A stretch of DNA of 64,000 nt from Isoetes taiwanensis (taxonomy: Eukaryota > Streptophyta > Lycopodiopsida > Isoetales > Isoetaceae): the NCBI GenBank assembly GCA_021234155.1, contig JAJEKV010000054.1, positions 1,901,468 to 1,965,467 of the forward strand, given 5' to 3'. Shown here in pieces: positions 48,990 to 60,275 of the stretch. The first letter of the stretch is position 1, and each line of letters begins with the position of its first letter. The translations under genes were made by a program, and so were the position numbers. The notes beneath the pieces are model-generated. The model made no database searches, was not told where the DNA came from, and was given only the letters and a program-made list of their open reading frames with translations.

Positions 48990-50384
48990 ATGGCAGCCAC
49001 CGACTTGCTTGCATGGTACGAAGACGGAGATCACTGGGATCCGCAAGTGGCATTCGACTATTTGCGGCCCTTTTTACCGTGCCGCCTAGATCTCATTACC
49101 AACATGCAGCGGCATCCAGATTATGCCGGATTTCTAGACTTCTACATGGAGGAGATGCTCCCTCTGTGTATTCCTCTTGGGGATCCTCCCCAACTGTATC
49201 TGGAGCGGGAGGTAGTCCGGGAGATGTTAGGGGGAGACACCCATGCATATGATGTCTGTCAAGGGAAAGTCGGATGGGGCAAACACCGCCTGCTAGAAAA
49301 GATCGTATGCAATACCTTGAGGTTGCCTTCGCCTAGCCATCCTCATGGACCAATACGCCGAGGATGAAACCTTGCTCAGAGAAAGGCAAGCTGCCTCGAA
49401 GTCTTCGAGAGGGGAAGACGAACACATAGGCATGGGCTTAATTTCGCCCTGGAAGCAGATTGGCCGGAAGAGCTGCCACCGCGCCGTGAGCAAGCTGTAG
49501 GCTTGTCAGGGCTGGATGCCCTTCCAGTTATTTATCACCAAGGGCAAGAATATCTTCTCTTGGATGATATTATCTGGACTTATCACATGGTGGCCGGATT
49601 TAGACGCAAGCGTAAAGACCATGTGCTTTATGAGCTTGCGGAGTATTGTATGGACGAGTTCATCGACTTCACTCCTATTGAGCTTCCTCCGGAGGTGCAG
49701 CAGCTGCTCCAGTTCCGCCAAGAGACCATAGAGCCGGCTGAGACTCTACTACGTCTTCGGGAGCTGGTGATGCAGGAGCCGGCCTCTCAGCCCTCACCAG
49801 ATGCCTTCACGGCTATGGGACCCCATGTCCCAAATATCAATATGGTTGAGGTTCCCTCGGGTTCAGATGACGAGGGAGAGGATTTGTACCATAATCCTAC
49901 TCATTTGAAGGAGGAGCAACAGGAACTTAAGGAAGAAGAAGTCCCTATGGATTTGGATAAAGAAGTGGCCACGTCCGAGACCCCACAAGGGAAGGTATTG
50001 GGAAACCACCTTACCCGCTTCTTCTTATCAGCCTTTCAGCAGGGCCAAGTTCTTTTTATAGCCCGAGATTTAGGGCCGGAGGCTGAAGCTTCATGGTGGA
50101 CCCTCCGTGCTCTCTCCACATTGGCCGGGCACAAGAAGCTCCCCTATCGTACGTTTACTTATGTACTCGTGCGATGGGATCTTGCCTTGACGGCCTTGGG
50201 CCAGGATATTGCACCTTGGATGAGCATGAAACTTCTTACAGCAGCCCCATTGGCTGTTGCTTATCCACCAGAGGTTGCATCCATTGCGGCTGCCACAGTA
50301 GACCCCGGGGTGACTCTGCTGCGACACCGACCGCCTCCACCACCTCCTAGGCCTACGAATGAAGAGGGAGGACCTAGTTCCTAA
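48990..50384 (+). pseudogene. ORF2, unknown protein, copy 1, frameshifted in the middle
   Basis: Same start (MAATDLLAWYEDG) and end (RPTNEEGGPSS) as copy 2 at 60495-61895. Here codon 16 is TGG (Trp), whereas copy 2 has TGA, so this copy shows the likely original start. Frameshifts at about 49255-49500 break it. The 3' portion from 49503 (293 codons) is intact and nearly identical to copy 2. The protein has an acidic central part (about residues 285-330) and a Pro-rich C-terminus. Function unknown. Confidence 0.7.
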
Positions 50385-50581
50385 ATAATTGTACTACGCA
50401 TTTTTGTATTGTGTATGATTGTAAAATTTTGGTTTGGCAAATTCTCTAGCCATTTTATAATATAATATACCCCTTTTCTCATCAATTGTGATTACTGTCT
50501 TGATGAATACAATTGAGAATTGTTTTTTTCCATGATGTCTTCTTCTAATTATTGGCGTTTAGAATATAATGAAATTACGGA

Positions 50582-51070
50582 ATGTTCTATATTCATTTCC
50601 ATTGTCTTGCAGAAGAGACCCTTTGGGAATATGAGGAGAGGATTACCGACATGATCCGGAGGGAGGATCCAGGGCCGCCCGAGCAGGACTATGGCCAAAG
50701 ATATGGAGAATATCCAGAATGGGATGAGGGTTATGAGATGGAACCCCCGCCACCAGGAGAACCCTATGATCCAGCCAAAGGGATGGAGATAGTTAATATC
50801 CTCAGGGACAGAGCTTTTGAGGACCTGAAGAAAACTCTGTGCCGCACATGGGACTACTGGAGCATGACCAGGCACGAAGCCTTCGAGGACGCTAACGACC
50901 ACCTGTGGCAACTCTTTTATGCTTTGAGGAGGCTTTTCAATCTTCTCATTGTTAGCCCAACGTGGGAATACCAACCAGTAATTGTCCAGGCCTGGGCACG
51001 CTACAAGCTCGTTAGGGCTGTGCGTGAGAGTGTTCGCTACTCGATCCTGTACCCCTTTGCGAACCCCTAG
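50582..51070 (+). CDS. ORF3, unknown 162-residue protein, copy 1
   Basis: Intact, and differs from copy 2 (62093-62581) by only a few residues. It has an acidic, Pro-rich N-terminal half (PEWDEGYEMEPPPPGEP, about residues 45-61) and a basic, helix-prone, Trp-rich C-terminal half (DLKKTLCRTWDYW, about residues 80-92, and LWQLFYALRRLFNLL). A splice-acceptor-like TTCCATTGTCTTGCAG ends at 50612, inside the frame, so the true protein may begin at a spliced junction. No known domain is recognised. It lies between ORF2 and gag. Confidence 0.6.
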   Translation: MFYIHFHCLAEETLWEYEERITDMIRREDPGPPEQDYGQRYGEYPEWDEGYEMEPPPPGEPYDPAKGMEIVNILRDRAFEDLKKTLCRTWDYWSMTRHEAFEDANDHLWQLFYALRRLFNLLIVSPTWEYQPVIVQAWARYKLVRAVRESVRYSILYPFANP

Positions 51071-51320
51071 GCCGGGTCTTTCCAGTTTCGTTTTTTTTCA
51101 TGCTGTTTGTGAGCTCAACTTTAAGTTCCAGTTGTATCATGTTGTCTTTGTGTAATACTCCTGTATCAACTTTTGACAGTACTAAGGTGTAAAACTGTAA
51201 TAGAAAAGTTTTTCCTCTTATAATGATACATGTCCCTTATGTTTTCTCTCTCTACCCTTTGTCCGACATGATAAAAATTTGTAAGAATTTATGTGTTATA
51301 AATATGCTTATACCTTTTTC

Positions 51321-52619
51321 ATGCTCAATTTAGATGGGGCACGAACGCCGCCGCGGCGACGCCTTCAAATGCCGAGGGCTCACACCAACATGAACTGATG
51401 TTAATGAAAAGGCAGCTAGGCGAGTTACAAGCCTATGTGTTGCATGCCAACCCACCGCAGCAAACCCAAGAAGATGGACCGGAGTTACCTCCGCTACCAC
51501 CGAGTCCACCGCGACAACAGCCCATCTCCCCTCGGAGCCGCCCCCCCGCATTCGCGACCGAGGAGGCCTCATGCTAAGCATCACCGGGTTCCTCTAAGGA
51601 TAGTGCCACTTCCTCACGCCAACCACTTCGGGTCTTCTAGTTCATCGGTATCACCGGTGACCATGCAAAGCACCGGATAAGGAATACCGTAAGACGGTTG
51701 ATACAAACTATAACTAGTATATGGAAGAATAGGAAACCGCCCAGCTTTGATGGAAAATCCCGAGGTGGATGAATGCGAGTCCCTGGGTTGGGACTAAATG
51801 AAGGAGTTTGGGAAGTCCTATGGCATGACGGAGAAGGATACAGGAAAGGTTGCCACCACCAACCTTACAGGAGCTGCCCGTATTTGGTGGAAGGGCTATG
51901 CCAGGGCCAAGCATCTGGACATGAGCAGATGCAACTTCAGGAAGTTTGCCAAGGCATTCAAGTCACATTATGTGCCTCGTGCGCACAAATGCCAGCAGAT
52001 TCAGACCTTTTATAGGTTGGAGCAGAAGGGTATGACGGTTCAGGCTTACACTGATGAGTTTATGCGCTTGAGGCTGTATGTACCAGGTATGAATGAAAAG
52101 AGAGCCGTATTGGGGTATATTGAAGGATTGGCTCCATCAATCAAACGGATGGTTAAAGCCATAGACCCGAAATCAGTTGCGGAGGCTGAGGCTAAGGCAT
52201 TGAGCCTCGAGGAGGACACACCAAGAAACCAGTATCCGCGTCCTGCTCCGTACCCGCAGCCCCGGCCATCCACACCGTACAAACCCCGGTCGCCAAGTCC
52301 GGGAATTCCTATGGCCGCCAGGAAAAGAAAGTTACCTTCACCACGCCGGATAAACAGGGCAATGTCGGTAAGGAAGTACGGAACCTCTTACAGTCTATTC
52401 CTAAGGAAGCCCGAGAGCAGCTCCGCCGGGATAAGGCATGCTACAGGTGTATGCGGCCCGGCCACTTTATGCACAATTGTCCTTATGTTACGCAGACGCC
52501 TACCGGGCCATGGTCGACCTCGATTGGGACGATCTAGAGTCGACCTTTACCCTGGCTAAGAGGAGGCTCCCCGAGTACATTCACGGTAAGGCCTCATATC
52601 CTTGCAGCCTATAGAAACC
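51321..52619 (+). pseudogene. gag of the large element, copy 1, frameshifted
   Basis: Counterpart of the open gag at 62832. The first 450 bp are shifted repeatedly, while 51798-52300 is intact (retrotransposon gag core, WWKGYARAKHLDM). Relative to copy 2, 13 bases are missing near 52302, which shifts the frame before the zinc knuckle. The knuckle CYRCMRPGHFMHNC (CX2CX4HX4C, about 52439-52480) is still present in another frame. Gag would package the element RNA. It is followed closely by protease. Confidence 0.8.
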
Positions 52620-52623
52620 GGTA

Positions 52624-55600
52624 ATGCGGAAAGTCACCACCATCATTTCCACCATAGGTCAAGTAGACAGTAAGCCTTTCGTAATTCTTATGGATACGGG
52701 AAGTACACATAACTTTGCTTCTCCCAGGATGGCCCAGGTCTTACAGCTTGAAACATTAAGGTCCCGACCAAGACCTGTTACTCTAGCCAATGGTAAGGTC
52801 AGGCATACCCATGGCCGCCGCATCCATCTTAAGATGCAGTTGCCAGGTGCACCGGTTGCTTTGGGTGCCGAATTGATGGATATTGGCAAATATGACCTCA
52901 TTGTTGGTATGGAATTCTTGGCATCTGCAAAAGCCAACATAGACTGCGAGAAGAGAGAAGTTACCTTCAACGCAGCTAATGGAGCCCGCGTGACTATCAG
53001 AGGTGAACCATTCAACCCTATCATACAGTCTATCTCCATCAGGCAGTTAGATAAAGCTATACGCAGGGAAAAGCTCCTGTGCATCATTAGCCTTGCTTCC
53101 ATAGAGTCAGATGCTAAACAGAAGCAAGTAATCGATACCTTGCCAGAGGGGATTGCTCATCTTCTCCGAGAATTCGGTGACCTTTTTCCAGATGAGATCC
53201 AGAAGCTCCCTCCTTTTAGAGGGGTGGAATGTGAAATAGCTTTAGAGCCGGGTACCAAGCCTACCAGCAAGGCCCCGTACCGTATGAGTCCTCCAGAGTT
53301 GGCAGAACTTAAAAAGCAACTTCAGGAGTTACTAAACCTAGGTTTCATCCGACCTAGTGTTTCGCCTTGTGGCGCTCCTATCCTCTTCGTTAAGAAAAAG
53401 GACGGCTCCCTGAGGATGTGTATTGATTATCGGCAACTCAACAAGCATACCATCAAGAATCGCTATGCTTTGCCTAGAGCAGATGACCTAATGGATCAGT
53501 TGCAAGGGGCTAAATATTTCTCAAAGATTGATCTACGCTCCGGGTACCATCAAATAAGGATTAAAGAGGAGGATATCCATAAATCCGCTTTTCGCACTAG
53601 GTATGGGCATTATGAATTTACAGTTATGCCTTTTGGATTAACTAATGCCCCAGCAACTTTCATGCGACTAATGAATGATGTCTTTCGATAATACTTGGAT
53701 GACTTTGTTGTTATTTTCTTTGACGACATTCTCATCTATAGTAAGACCCTGGAGGAGCATGAGAAACATCTTAGGCTAGCCCTACAAAAGCTAAGGCGTC
53801 ATCAGCTCTATGCCAAGTTCTCTAAGTGCAAGTTTGCCACTCCAAAGGTCGATTATTTGGGCCATGTTATTTCGGCAGAGGGAATTGCTACAGACCCAGC
53901 AAAGATAGAGGCCGTAAAAGAATGGCCTATTCCAGGGAATGTTTCCGAAGTCCGGAGTTTCTTGGGATTAGCAGGATATTATCGAAAATTTGTAAAGGAT
54001 TTTGCAAAGATCGCAGCCCCTCTTACAAATCTCACAAAGCATGAGAAAGTAAGGGATTGGATGGAACACTGGAAGACAAAAGTTCAGGGCAGTTTCCAGT
54101 AACTTAAGAATGCTTTAACATCAGCACAAGTTCTCACGTTACCCGATCCTGAGCAGGATAAGCTAGTGGCGATGGATGCCAGTAAAATTGCCACCGGTGG
54201 AGTCCTAATGCAGGAGGGGAGGGTCATTGCTTATGATTCAAAGAAGATGAACGAGACAGAGCAGCGATATCCTACCCATGATCAGGAATTGTTAGCCGTT
54301 GTCCGTGCCTTGCGAATATGGAGACACTACCTTCTTGGTAGAAGATTCCAGTTGGATACGGATCATCAGAGTCTCCGTTATTTATCCACCCAGCCGAATC
54401 TCAACCTCCGCCAGAGAAGATGGATGGAATTTCTGGAGGAATATGATTTTGAGATTATGTACAAGCCTGGCAAGCACAATGTGGTTGCGGATGCATTGTC
54501 ACGCCATCCCTTGGTGACCCGAACCCATTGTAATGCCATTTCTACACTCACCAGTGAGTTTGGGAAACAGATAGAGCAAACCTTGGCCACAGACCCCGAA
54601 TTCTGTGACATTTGGGATAGTTTGGCTAAGGAAGCTCGCACGGATAAGGAACGCGAAGCCTTTCGTGCGTATAAGAAAGAGGGCAACTTATTATATCATA
54701 GGGATAAGTTGTGCGTACCTCAGACGTCGGGAGTCCGTAAGCTAATCCTCCACGACACCCACAACAGCCCTATAGCTGGACATGCAGGGTTTATGAAAAC
54801 CTACTTTAAGATTCGTTCCAGTTATTTTTGGCCTTCTATGAAAAAGGACATTGCTAGATACATTAAGCAGTGTCAGGTATGCCAGCAAACTAAGGCTGAA
54901 CAGTTAAGGATCCCAGGTGAGTTACAACCTCTAGACGTGCCCAACGCCAAATGGGAAGTGATAACCATGGATTTCATTGTGGGCCTTCCAAGAACTCTCC
55001 AGGGGTATGATGCCTTAATGGTTGTGGTCGACAAATTGTCGAAAATGGCTCATTTCTTGCCATGTCATACCACGGATACAGCCTTTGATACCGCTCTGCT
55101 ATTTGCCAAGGAGATCTTCAGATTACACAGAATGCCACGAGTAATTGTGTCAGATAGGGATCCCAAATTTGTAAGTGCATTCTGGAAAGATTTCTTTGCC
55201 ACCATTCAGACCAAGCTTGCTATGAGTACAGCATATCATCCTCAAACAGACGGTCAGACAGAACGTACCAATCGTATTATAGAGGATATGCTAAGAAGTT
55301 ATGTGTGGAGTAAGCAATCACAATGGGCTGACTATATTTATCTGGGCTTATAACAGCATGAAACAGGAGTCTTCCAGAATGTCTCCCTTTATGATAAACT
55401 ATGGTTACCAATGTCTTACTCCAGACACTTGGCATAACTCCGTTTCTAAGGTAGAGGTTTCTCAAAAACTCCTCCTGGAGATGCAAGCTCTGGTCGAAGA
55501 AGTTCGTGGCTACTTGTTGGCTGCACGCAGTCGTCAGAAGAGTGTAGCCGATAAGCACAGAACCCCACGCGTTTTCCAGGTGGGCGAATCAGTTTGGCTT

Positions 55601-56089
55601 AAGATTAAAGTGAAGCAAGCCAAGCTTAAGATTGGCAATTGTAAAAAGTTGGCCCCCAGATGGGCTGGACCATTCAAGATTATTGAGCGCGTTGGAGAGC
55701 AGGCATATCGCTTAGAATTGCCGCCCCGCTTGAAGATCCACAAGGTCTTTCACGTGAGTCTTTTGAAGCAACACACCCCTGATCCAGAGGAGGTTTTGGA
55801 TTCCCCAACCCTCCTAGAAATGACAGAAGAGCAACTCGAAATAGTGCCTGAAGCTCTTCTTGATCGAGCTTACAAACAAACCAGAAGGACTCAAATGTTG
55901 CAATACTTGGTTAAGTGGAAACACTTACCAGTGGAGGATGCTACGTGGGTAATGAAGATAGACCTTGACAAGCATTATCCGGACTTCATGCGCGAATCTG
56001 AAGGCCGCACCATCAACGATGCTATCAACCCCGCAACTGGCGGTAAGCTTAGAAGCTCGATTGCCAGGAGTAGCGCCATAGAGGGGTAG
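52624..56089 (+). pseudogene. pol of the large element: protease, RT, RNase H, integrase, chromodomain
   Basis: Protease [10 protein letters not shown] (about 52687). RT shows [29 protein letters not shown] and the catalytic FFDDILIYS (about 53713). RNase H residues are MDASK, DQELL, DTDHQSL and VADALS (about 54169-54510). Integrase has a H-x(n)-H and CQVC zinc site (about 54750-54890) and the DDE core in MDF, SDRDPKF and DGQTERTN (about 54970-55270). The last 80 codons include YLVKWKHLP and EDATW, a chromodomain. Breaks: TAA 53689-53691, TAA 54100-54102, and a frame change near 55345 where eight bases kept in the relic at about 10800 are missing. Upstream, a TAG at 52614-52616 separates gag from protease. 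Otherwise well preserved, so young. Confidence 0.9.
55840..55995 (+). other. Chromodomain-coding segment at the integrase C-terminus
   Basis: The frame reads LLDRAYKQTRRTQMLQ, then YLVKWKHLP, EDATW and DLDKHYPDF. This follows the chromodomain pattern of a beta strand with YLVKWKG, then E-x-x-TWE and a C-terminal helix. The first aromatic cage residue is not obvious, as in the group II chromodomains of plant chromoviruses. In known chromoviruses this domain directs integration to particular chromatin. Confidence 0.75.
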
Positions 56090-56702
56090 ATGCATCGTAA
56101 ATAACAACAAGTAACCGATGATGAGATCACCTTGTGTTCTCTAGGACGTGGTGTACTGTCAATAGTGACCTGACCACAACTTGTTGCAGAGCATATAGTG
56201 ATAGGCCGCCTTTTTTCGGCTACAATGGGAACTCGACCAATCCCTATGCTGCAAGGAACTGCAAACCATAGACATGATAGGTTCCCTGATAAATAGTATT
56301 TTCTTTTAATTATTATAAGGGGGTGGTCCCTTCAACCACAATTTCATCATATGTACTGATATACTGACATGTGCAGGCCAGTAAGCAGTGCGTGCCCTGC
56401 CCATGCTAGAGGGTTACTGATGACCCGACCTCTTCAAGTTTTGCTTTTGGCTACATACTTTGTTTGTTGTTCCACTGATGTTGGTATTGGACTTAGGTCC
56501 TTGAACTTTTTTTTGATTATGATAATCATCTGAAATGCACCTCGGTGCCTGAACTGTGTTTCAAACTCTAAAGTTTTGCTAATATTATTATATATATATA
56601 TATATATATATATATTACTCATGGAAAGTAAGGAATAATTTCTTCCTATATTTGTAACTAACACCAATGCTGGGGGCATCATTAATTCTAAGGAGGAGAG
56701 AA
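56090..56702 (+). other. 3' untranslated part of the large element with TA repeat and polypurine tract
   Basis: No gene. A TA dinucleotide run lies at about 56588-56615. The purine tract AAGGAGGAGAGAA (56690-56702) directly precedes the LTR and is the expected plus-strand primer. Confidence 0.8.
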
Positions 56703-58259
56703 TGTGACGTTCCAAGTATTTATACGGTCTACGTATATATATATTGACACATCACCAGTATAGGTACGCCACCCTGGGGTATGATAACCTAGGGGGTTGG
56801 CCACAAGGGATTTAATTAGCTATGTTAAATACTTGCTATTAAGTCACCTAATGGTGGGAAGGCGCCATTTGGCATGACCTGAGTGGCCAGCATGGGGGTT
56901 TCTAAACTGAGCCACCAAAGGCAGCGCCACCCCCATCCAAACCCCAACTTCGACCCAGCCAGCACCAAGGAGCAGCTAGGCGCTCAAGGAACAGTTGCTG
57001 AACATCCCCCAATCGCCAGACACCCTGACCTGTTGCTGCCACCCCAGTACAGCACTATGGAGGCACCCCTTGACAACGGCTCCAGCCGAAACTCTGGTTA
57101 GTGGTAGTTTAACTTGCAAATTGTAGATTAATACTTTGGTATTCTTTTCTGGTTAGTTCTGGTTGAGATTAACCCTTCTTTGGTAACTGGGAATACTTTT
57201 CAATTATGAATGATGCTCTGTTATGGGATGGTCGATGTCTCTACGAGTTAGTTTAGTAGTTCCAGTAAACAGGGATTAAAAGGGGGGTAGAGGCCTCTGA
57301 GCTTGTGTATAGAATGCTCCTAGTACTTCCGTTAACACCCTACTAGTTTCAGCCTGTGCACAAGAGCCCACCGGGTCATAGACGCTATGGTCTGGCTTAG
57401 CACCGGACAAGGGACACAGTGGTGAAGTAGGGGGTGGGGTCTTGCACGAGCATAAAAGGCTCCTGAGACTCCTACAGTGGGCTAGGCCTGATAGCCGGTC
57501 ACGTAGAGGGCCGGGTATGGGTCTGACACTCCCCGGGTGTAGTGGTGTGACCCGTATGGGGCACCATGCACTTTGAGTAGAATTAGGGTGAGTAAGTCTG
57601 CACGGATGATGGGTCGCCGACGCTGCGGCACGTATTCTCTAGCTCACCCATGGAACCATCGCGGATCTTGGAAGGGGACGCTTCCCCACCGCCTCATCGG
57701 ACCGGTGTCATGAACCCGAGTAGGCTCAAAGGGTGATACCTTGAGTCTGATCTCAGGGAAGGCTATAGCTTAAGTCATAGCATGAATCGACCCATCCGCA
57801 AAGTGTGTGTATGGGGGGGGGCGGATGGAGTGGACAACCCTAGCCGATGTTCTATGCCAGCCAACGCCATGCCAAGATTCGGTCTGCTGATCTCCTGAGA
57901 CCCAGCCGTCGGTCGCTCCCCACTAGAGTCTGAGCCGGGGTAGGACCTGGGTTTTGGGCGTTTTCTTAGTTTAGATGCATATTCTTTGTGTTAATGTTTG
58001 GATGGATGCGCCACCCTTCATGGTGGCTATATATATATGATTTATGTTGTGTGCTAACCCTTGTATTCATGCTTCCGCGACGTAGGCGCCCATCGAAGGC
58101 GTGGGCCGAATGACCCCTCCGTGTCCTTCACCTGAGCGTCTCTACGTAGACGGCCCGGGTTAGATGGAGGGCCATGCTCGTGGCGAGATGGTCGCCATGG
58201 GAGGGGAAAGTCCCCGTATGTATACGACCGGGGGTCGTATATATTCAGGGAGCGTCACA
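56703..58259 (+). repeat. LTR 2, shared by the two tandem copies (1557 bp)
   Basis: It starts TGTGACG and ends CGTCACA. It is preceded by the polypurine tract of copy 1 and followed after one base by the primer site of copy 2, so it is both a 3' and a 5' LTR. Long blocks equal LTR 1, while others differ by clustered small changes. The hairpin TATACGACC-GGG-GGTCGTATA recurs at 58222-58242. Confidence 0.9.
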
Positions 58260-59027
58260 GTGGTATCAGAGCCGTGATTTCGGTTGCTCGAAATCATAGC
58301 ACTGGCCAAACACTAACTCGTAGCACGGTAGTTAGGAGGAGGCTAAGTTAATGTGTTGATTAGTCCTCTTTGATGTTTGGTTCGGTGTTAGGTTAAATTA
58401 TGAAATTGTAGCTTTAAAGAAGATAGGGCGACTGGAGGGCCCAAGATTGGAAGAGATGTAAATATCAGTGGGTAGCTCAAAAGACGGAGAAGGTGGTTCC
58501 ATTGGATCGGGCGTACTCAAATTACCCTAGAACAGTCGTCTCCCGGCGAAAAATGGTCAAGGGCAGGCCCGAAAACCAACTCGGGCGCCGCTTGCTTTTT
58601 ATCGTCTTGTAGTCACGGTGGAAGAGCCGAAAATGCAGTCGGCGCCCGACCGTACAGATGGGAGTCAACGCGGCCCCGCAAGGTCAACTCGGGCGCCACT
58701 TGCTTTTCGACGATTCCTAGTCGAGGCGGAAGCGCGTATAATGCCGCCGGCGCCCGACGTATAATTATTTTATAATAACAAAATTAAAAAGTTAATAAGA
58801 AAAATTTTAAAATTTCAAAAGTTAACTGGCCGTTCAAATTTCTTTTTGTTGTCTTATTTCGCCTTGCCTTCAACGCCTTCGACCGCCAGAGCCGACGCCC
58901 GCCATCGCCACCAGACCTGACTCTGCTTTTTCGCGTCTTGTGCCTTGTGAACCCTAGCGCCTCCCTTGCCGCCTCCTTCGCCGCCAGCGCCTCACTGCCC
59001 GCCTCCGTAGACCTTAGCGCCACAGCT

Positions 59028-60275
59028 ATGGCCAATACCAAGAGCGCCCCAGACCCTTCGACCCTAACCATAGTTGAGATTTATGCCATGATCGCCCGGT
59101 ATATGGCCACCGACCCGGCTTTCATCGACATCCTTCTGGACGAGTTGGTGAACCAGTTTGAGAATAACGATAGGATCCCCTATCCTATCTACCACTTCTC
59201 GGAGCCATTCCTGATCCGGCTGAACCTTCGCCAGCTTTCATATACCATCGTCGAGCAACATGACATGGTCATGATGCTGATTAAGTTCTATCCTCCTGAA
59301 CAAGAGGGGCATACCGAGGAGGAGGACATCAGGACCGAGGCCGATCGCATCAGAGGCTTGGCTAAGGAAGATGACCATCGGGAGATTGAGCGAGCGGATA
59401 CGGCGACTCGGGGAAGGGAGTACCGGTATTTAGGGGACGGACTTGCCGTCATAGATGGCAGGGCAATTGAGGTTCCACCGTACGAATGGCATGAAGCTTC
59501 TCAGAGCTTCATGTGGGGAGCCCCGATCCCTGATATCAGCCTGGATTACCTAACGACGATCCAGATTGATATGAGTCAGCGGCCTCAGCGGTACCATGCT
59601 GAACTTCTTCGCCGAAGCGCAGCACAACATTTCGCTCAGGTTGAAGAAGATCTGAGGAGAGCCCGGGAGGAACGGGAGAGGCTTGAACAGGAGGAGAGGG
59701 CTCGGCAGGACCGGCTGAACCCGCAGGACGGAGGGGCATCAGGGAGTGGTCCGGGACCAATACCCACTGAGCACACGACCATTAAGCACCGTAAGAAGGC
59801 CGTGGCCCGAAAATCCGGCAGTCAATATAAGGAGAAATTAAAGACTGTCGGAGCTTTTGGCAAGAATACCACCTCCAGTCGGAGACAGCAGCGGGTGGAT
59901 GACTCCCGACCAGCTGTTGGAGCCAAGACGGTGCCTGCACCGAAGGGGCCGCCTACAAAACCCGCCCCACAGAGGAAGCCCCACAGGTTCCGCCCCGGCA
60001 CTGTTGCCTTACGGGAGATCCGTAAATTTTAGAAGTCAACCCAACTTCTGATACGGAAGCTTCCCTTCCAGAGGCTGGTATGGGAGATCGCGCAGGAGTT
60101 CAAAACCGATCTCCGTTTCCAGACCTTTGCTATTTTGGCGCTCCAAGAGGCTGCGGAAGCCTATTTGGTGGCACTTTTTGGTGACGCTAACCTTTGCGCG
60201 ATCCACGCAAAGAGAGTCACCATTATGCCAAAGGATTTAGCCCTCGCCCGCAGGATTCAGGGGGAGCGTCCTTAG
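59028..60275 (+). CDS. ORF1: retrotransposon protein with a C-terminal histone H3 core (amber codon at H3 Gln55)
   Basis: 416 codons including the final TAG. The start is the ATG in ACAGCTATGG. Residues 1-200 are unrecognised, and about 205-235 form an Arg/Glu coiled coil. A basic region holds an ARKS motif (residues 260-263), the sequence around H3 K9 and K27. From residue 316, [19 protein letters not shown] aligns without gaps to H3 residues 36-54, and codons 336-415 continue exactly to H3 residue 135 ([44 protein letters not shown]). Loop 1 has canonical H3 length, unlike most CENH3. Codon 335 (60030-60032) is TAG where H3 has Gln. The frame after it is intact, so the stop is recent, read through, or an error. 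As annotated without readthrough the protein ends at 334. Capture of a host H3 gene is inferred. Confidence 0.85.
59973..60275 (+). other. Histone H3 fold segment
   Basis: About 100 codons equal to H3 residues 36-135 with some 20 substitutions, among them R72W, S87F, G102A, E105G, Q125A and A135P, plus the amber codon at 55. Position 41 is Phe (as in plant H3.1) and 90 is Leu (as in plant H3.3). All helices of the fold are represented. Confidence 0.9.

Larger units (their letters stand above)
45168..58259 (+). mobile_element. Large Ty3/gypsy chromovirus-like element, copy 1 (13.1 kb) with three extra ORFs
   Basis: Order: LTR (45168-46727), primer site, ORF1 with histone H3 core, ORF2, ORF3, gag, protease-RT-RNase H-integrase-chromodomain, purine tract, LTR (56703-58259). 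The PR-RT-RH-INT order marks Ty3/gypsy, and a C-terminal chromodomain marks chromoviruses. Extra ORFs upstream of gag are known from Ogre/Tat elements, but not, to my knowledge, with a histone. This copy is broken in ORF1, ORF2, gag and pol. Its 3' LTR is also the 5' LTR of the next copy. Confidence 0.9.

Noticed and set aside
49506..50327. Minus-strand ORFs opposite ORF2
   Set aside because: They are antisense shadows of the conserved ORF2 frame and recur in copy 2 only because the sequence does.
59973..60275. A centromeric histone (CENH3) in place of H3
   Set aside because: The N-terminal tail is non-canonical as in CENH3, but loop 1 has the canonical H3 length and the core keeps H3 residues nearly throughout, so an H3-type origin fits better. 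A CENH3 origin is not fully excluded.
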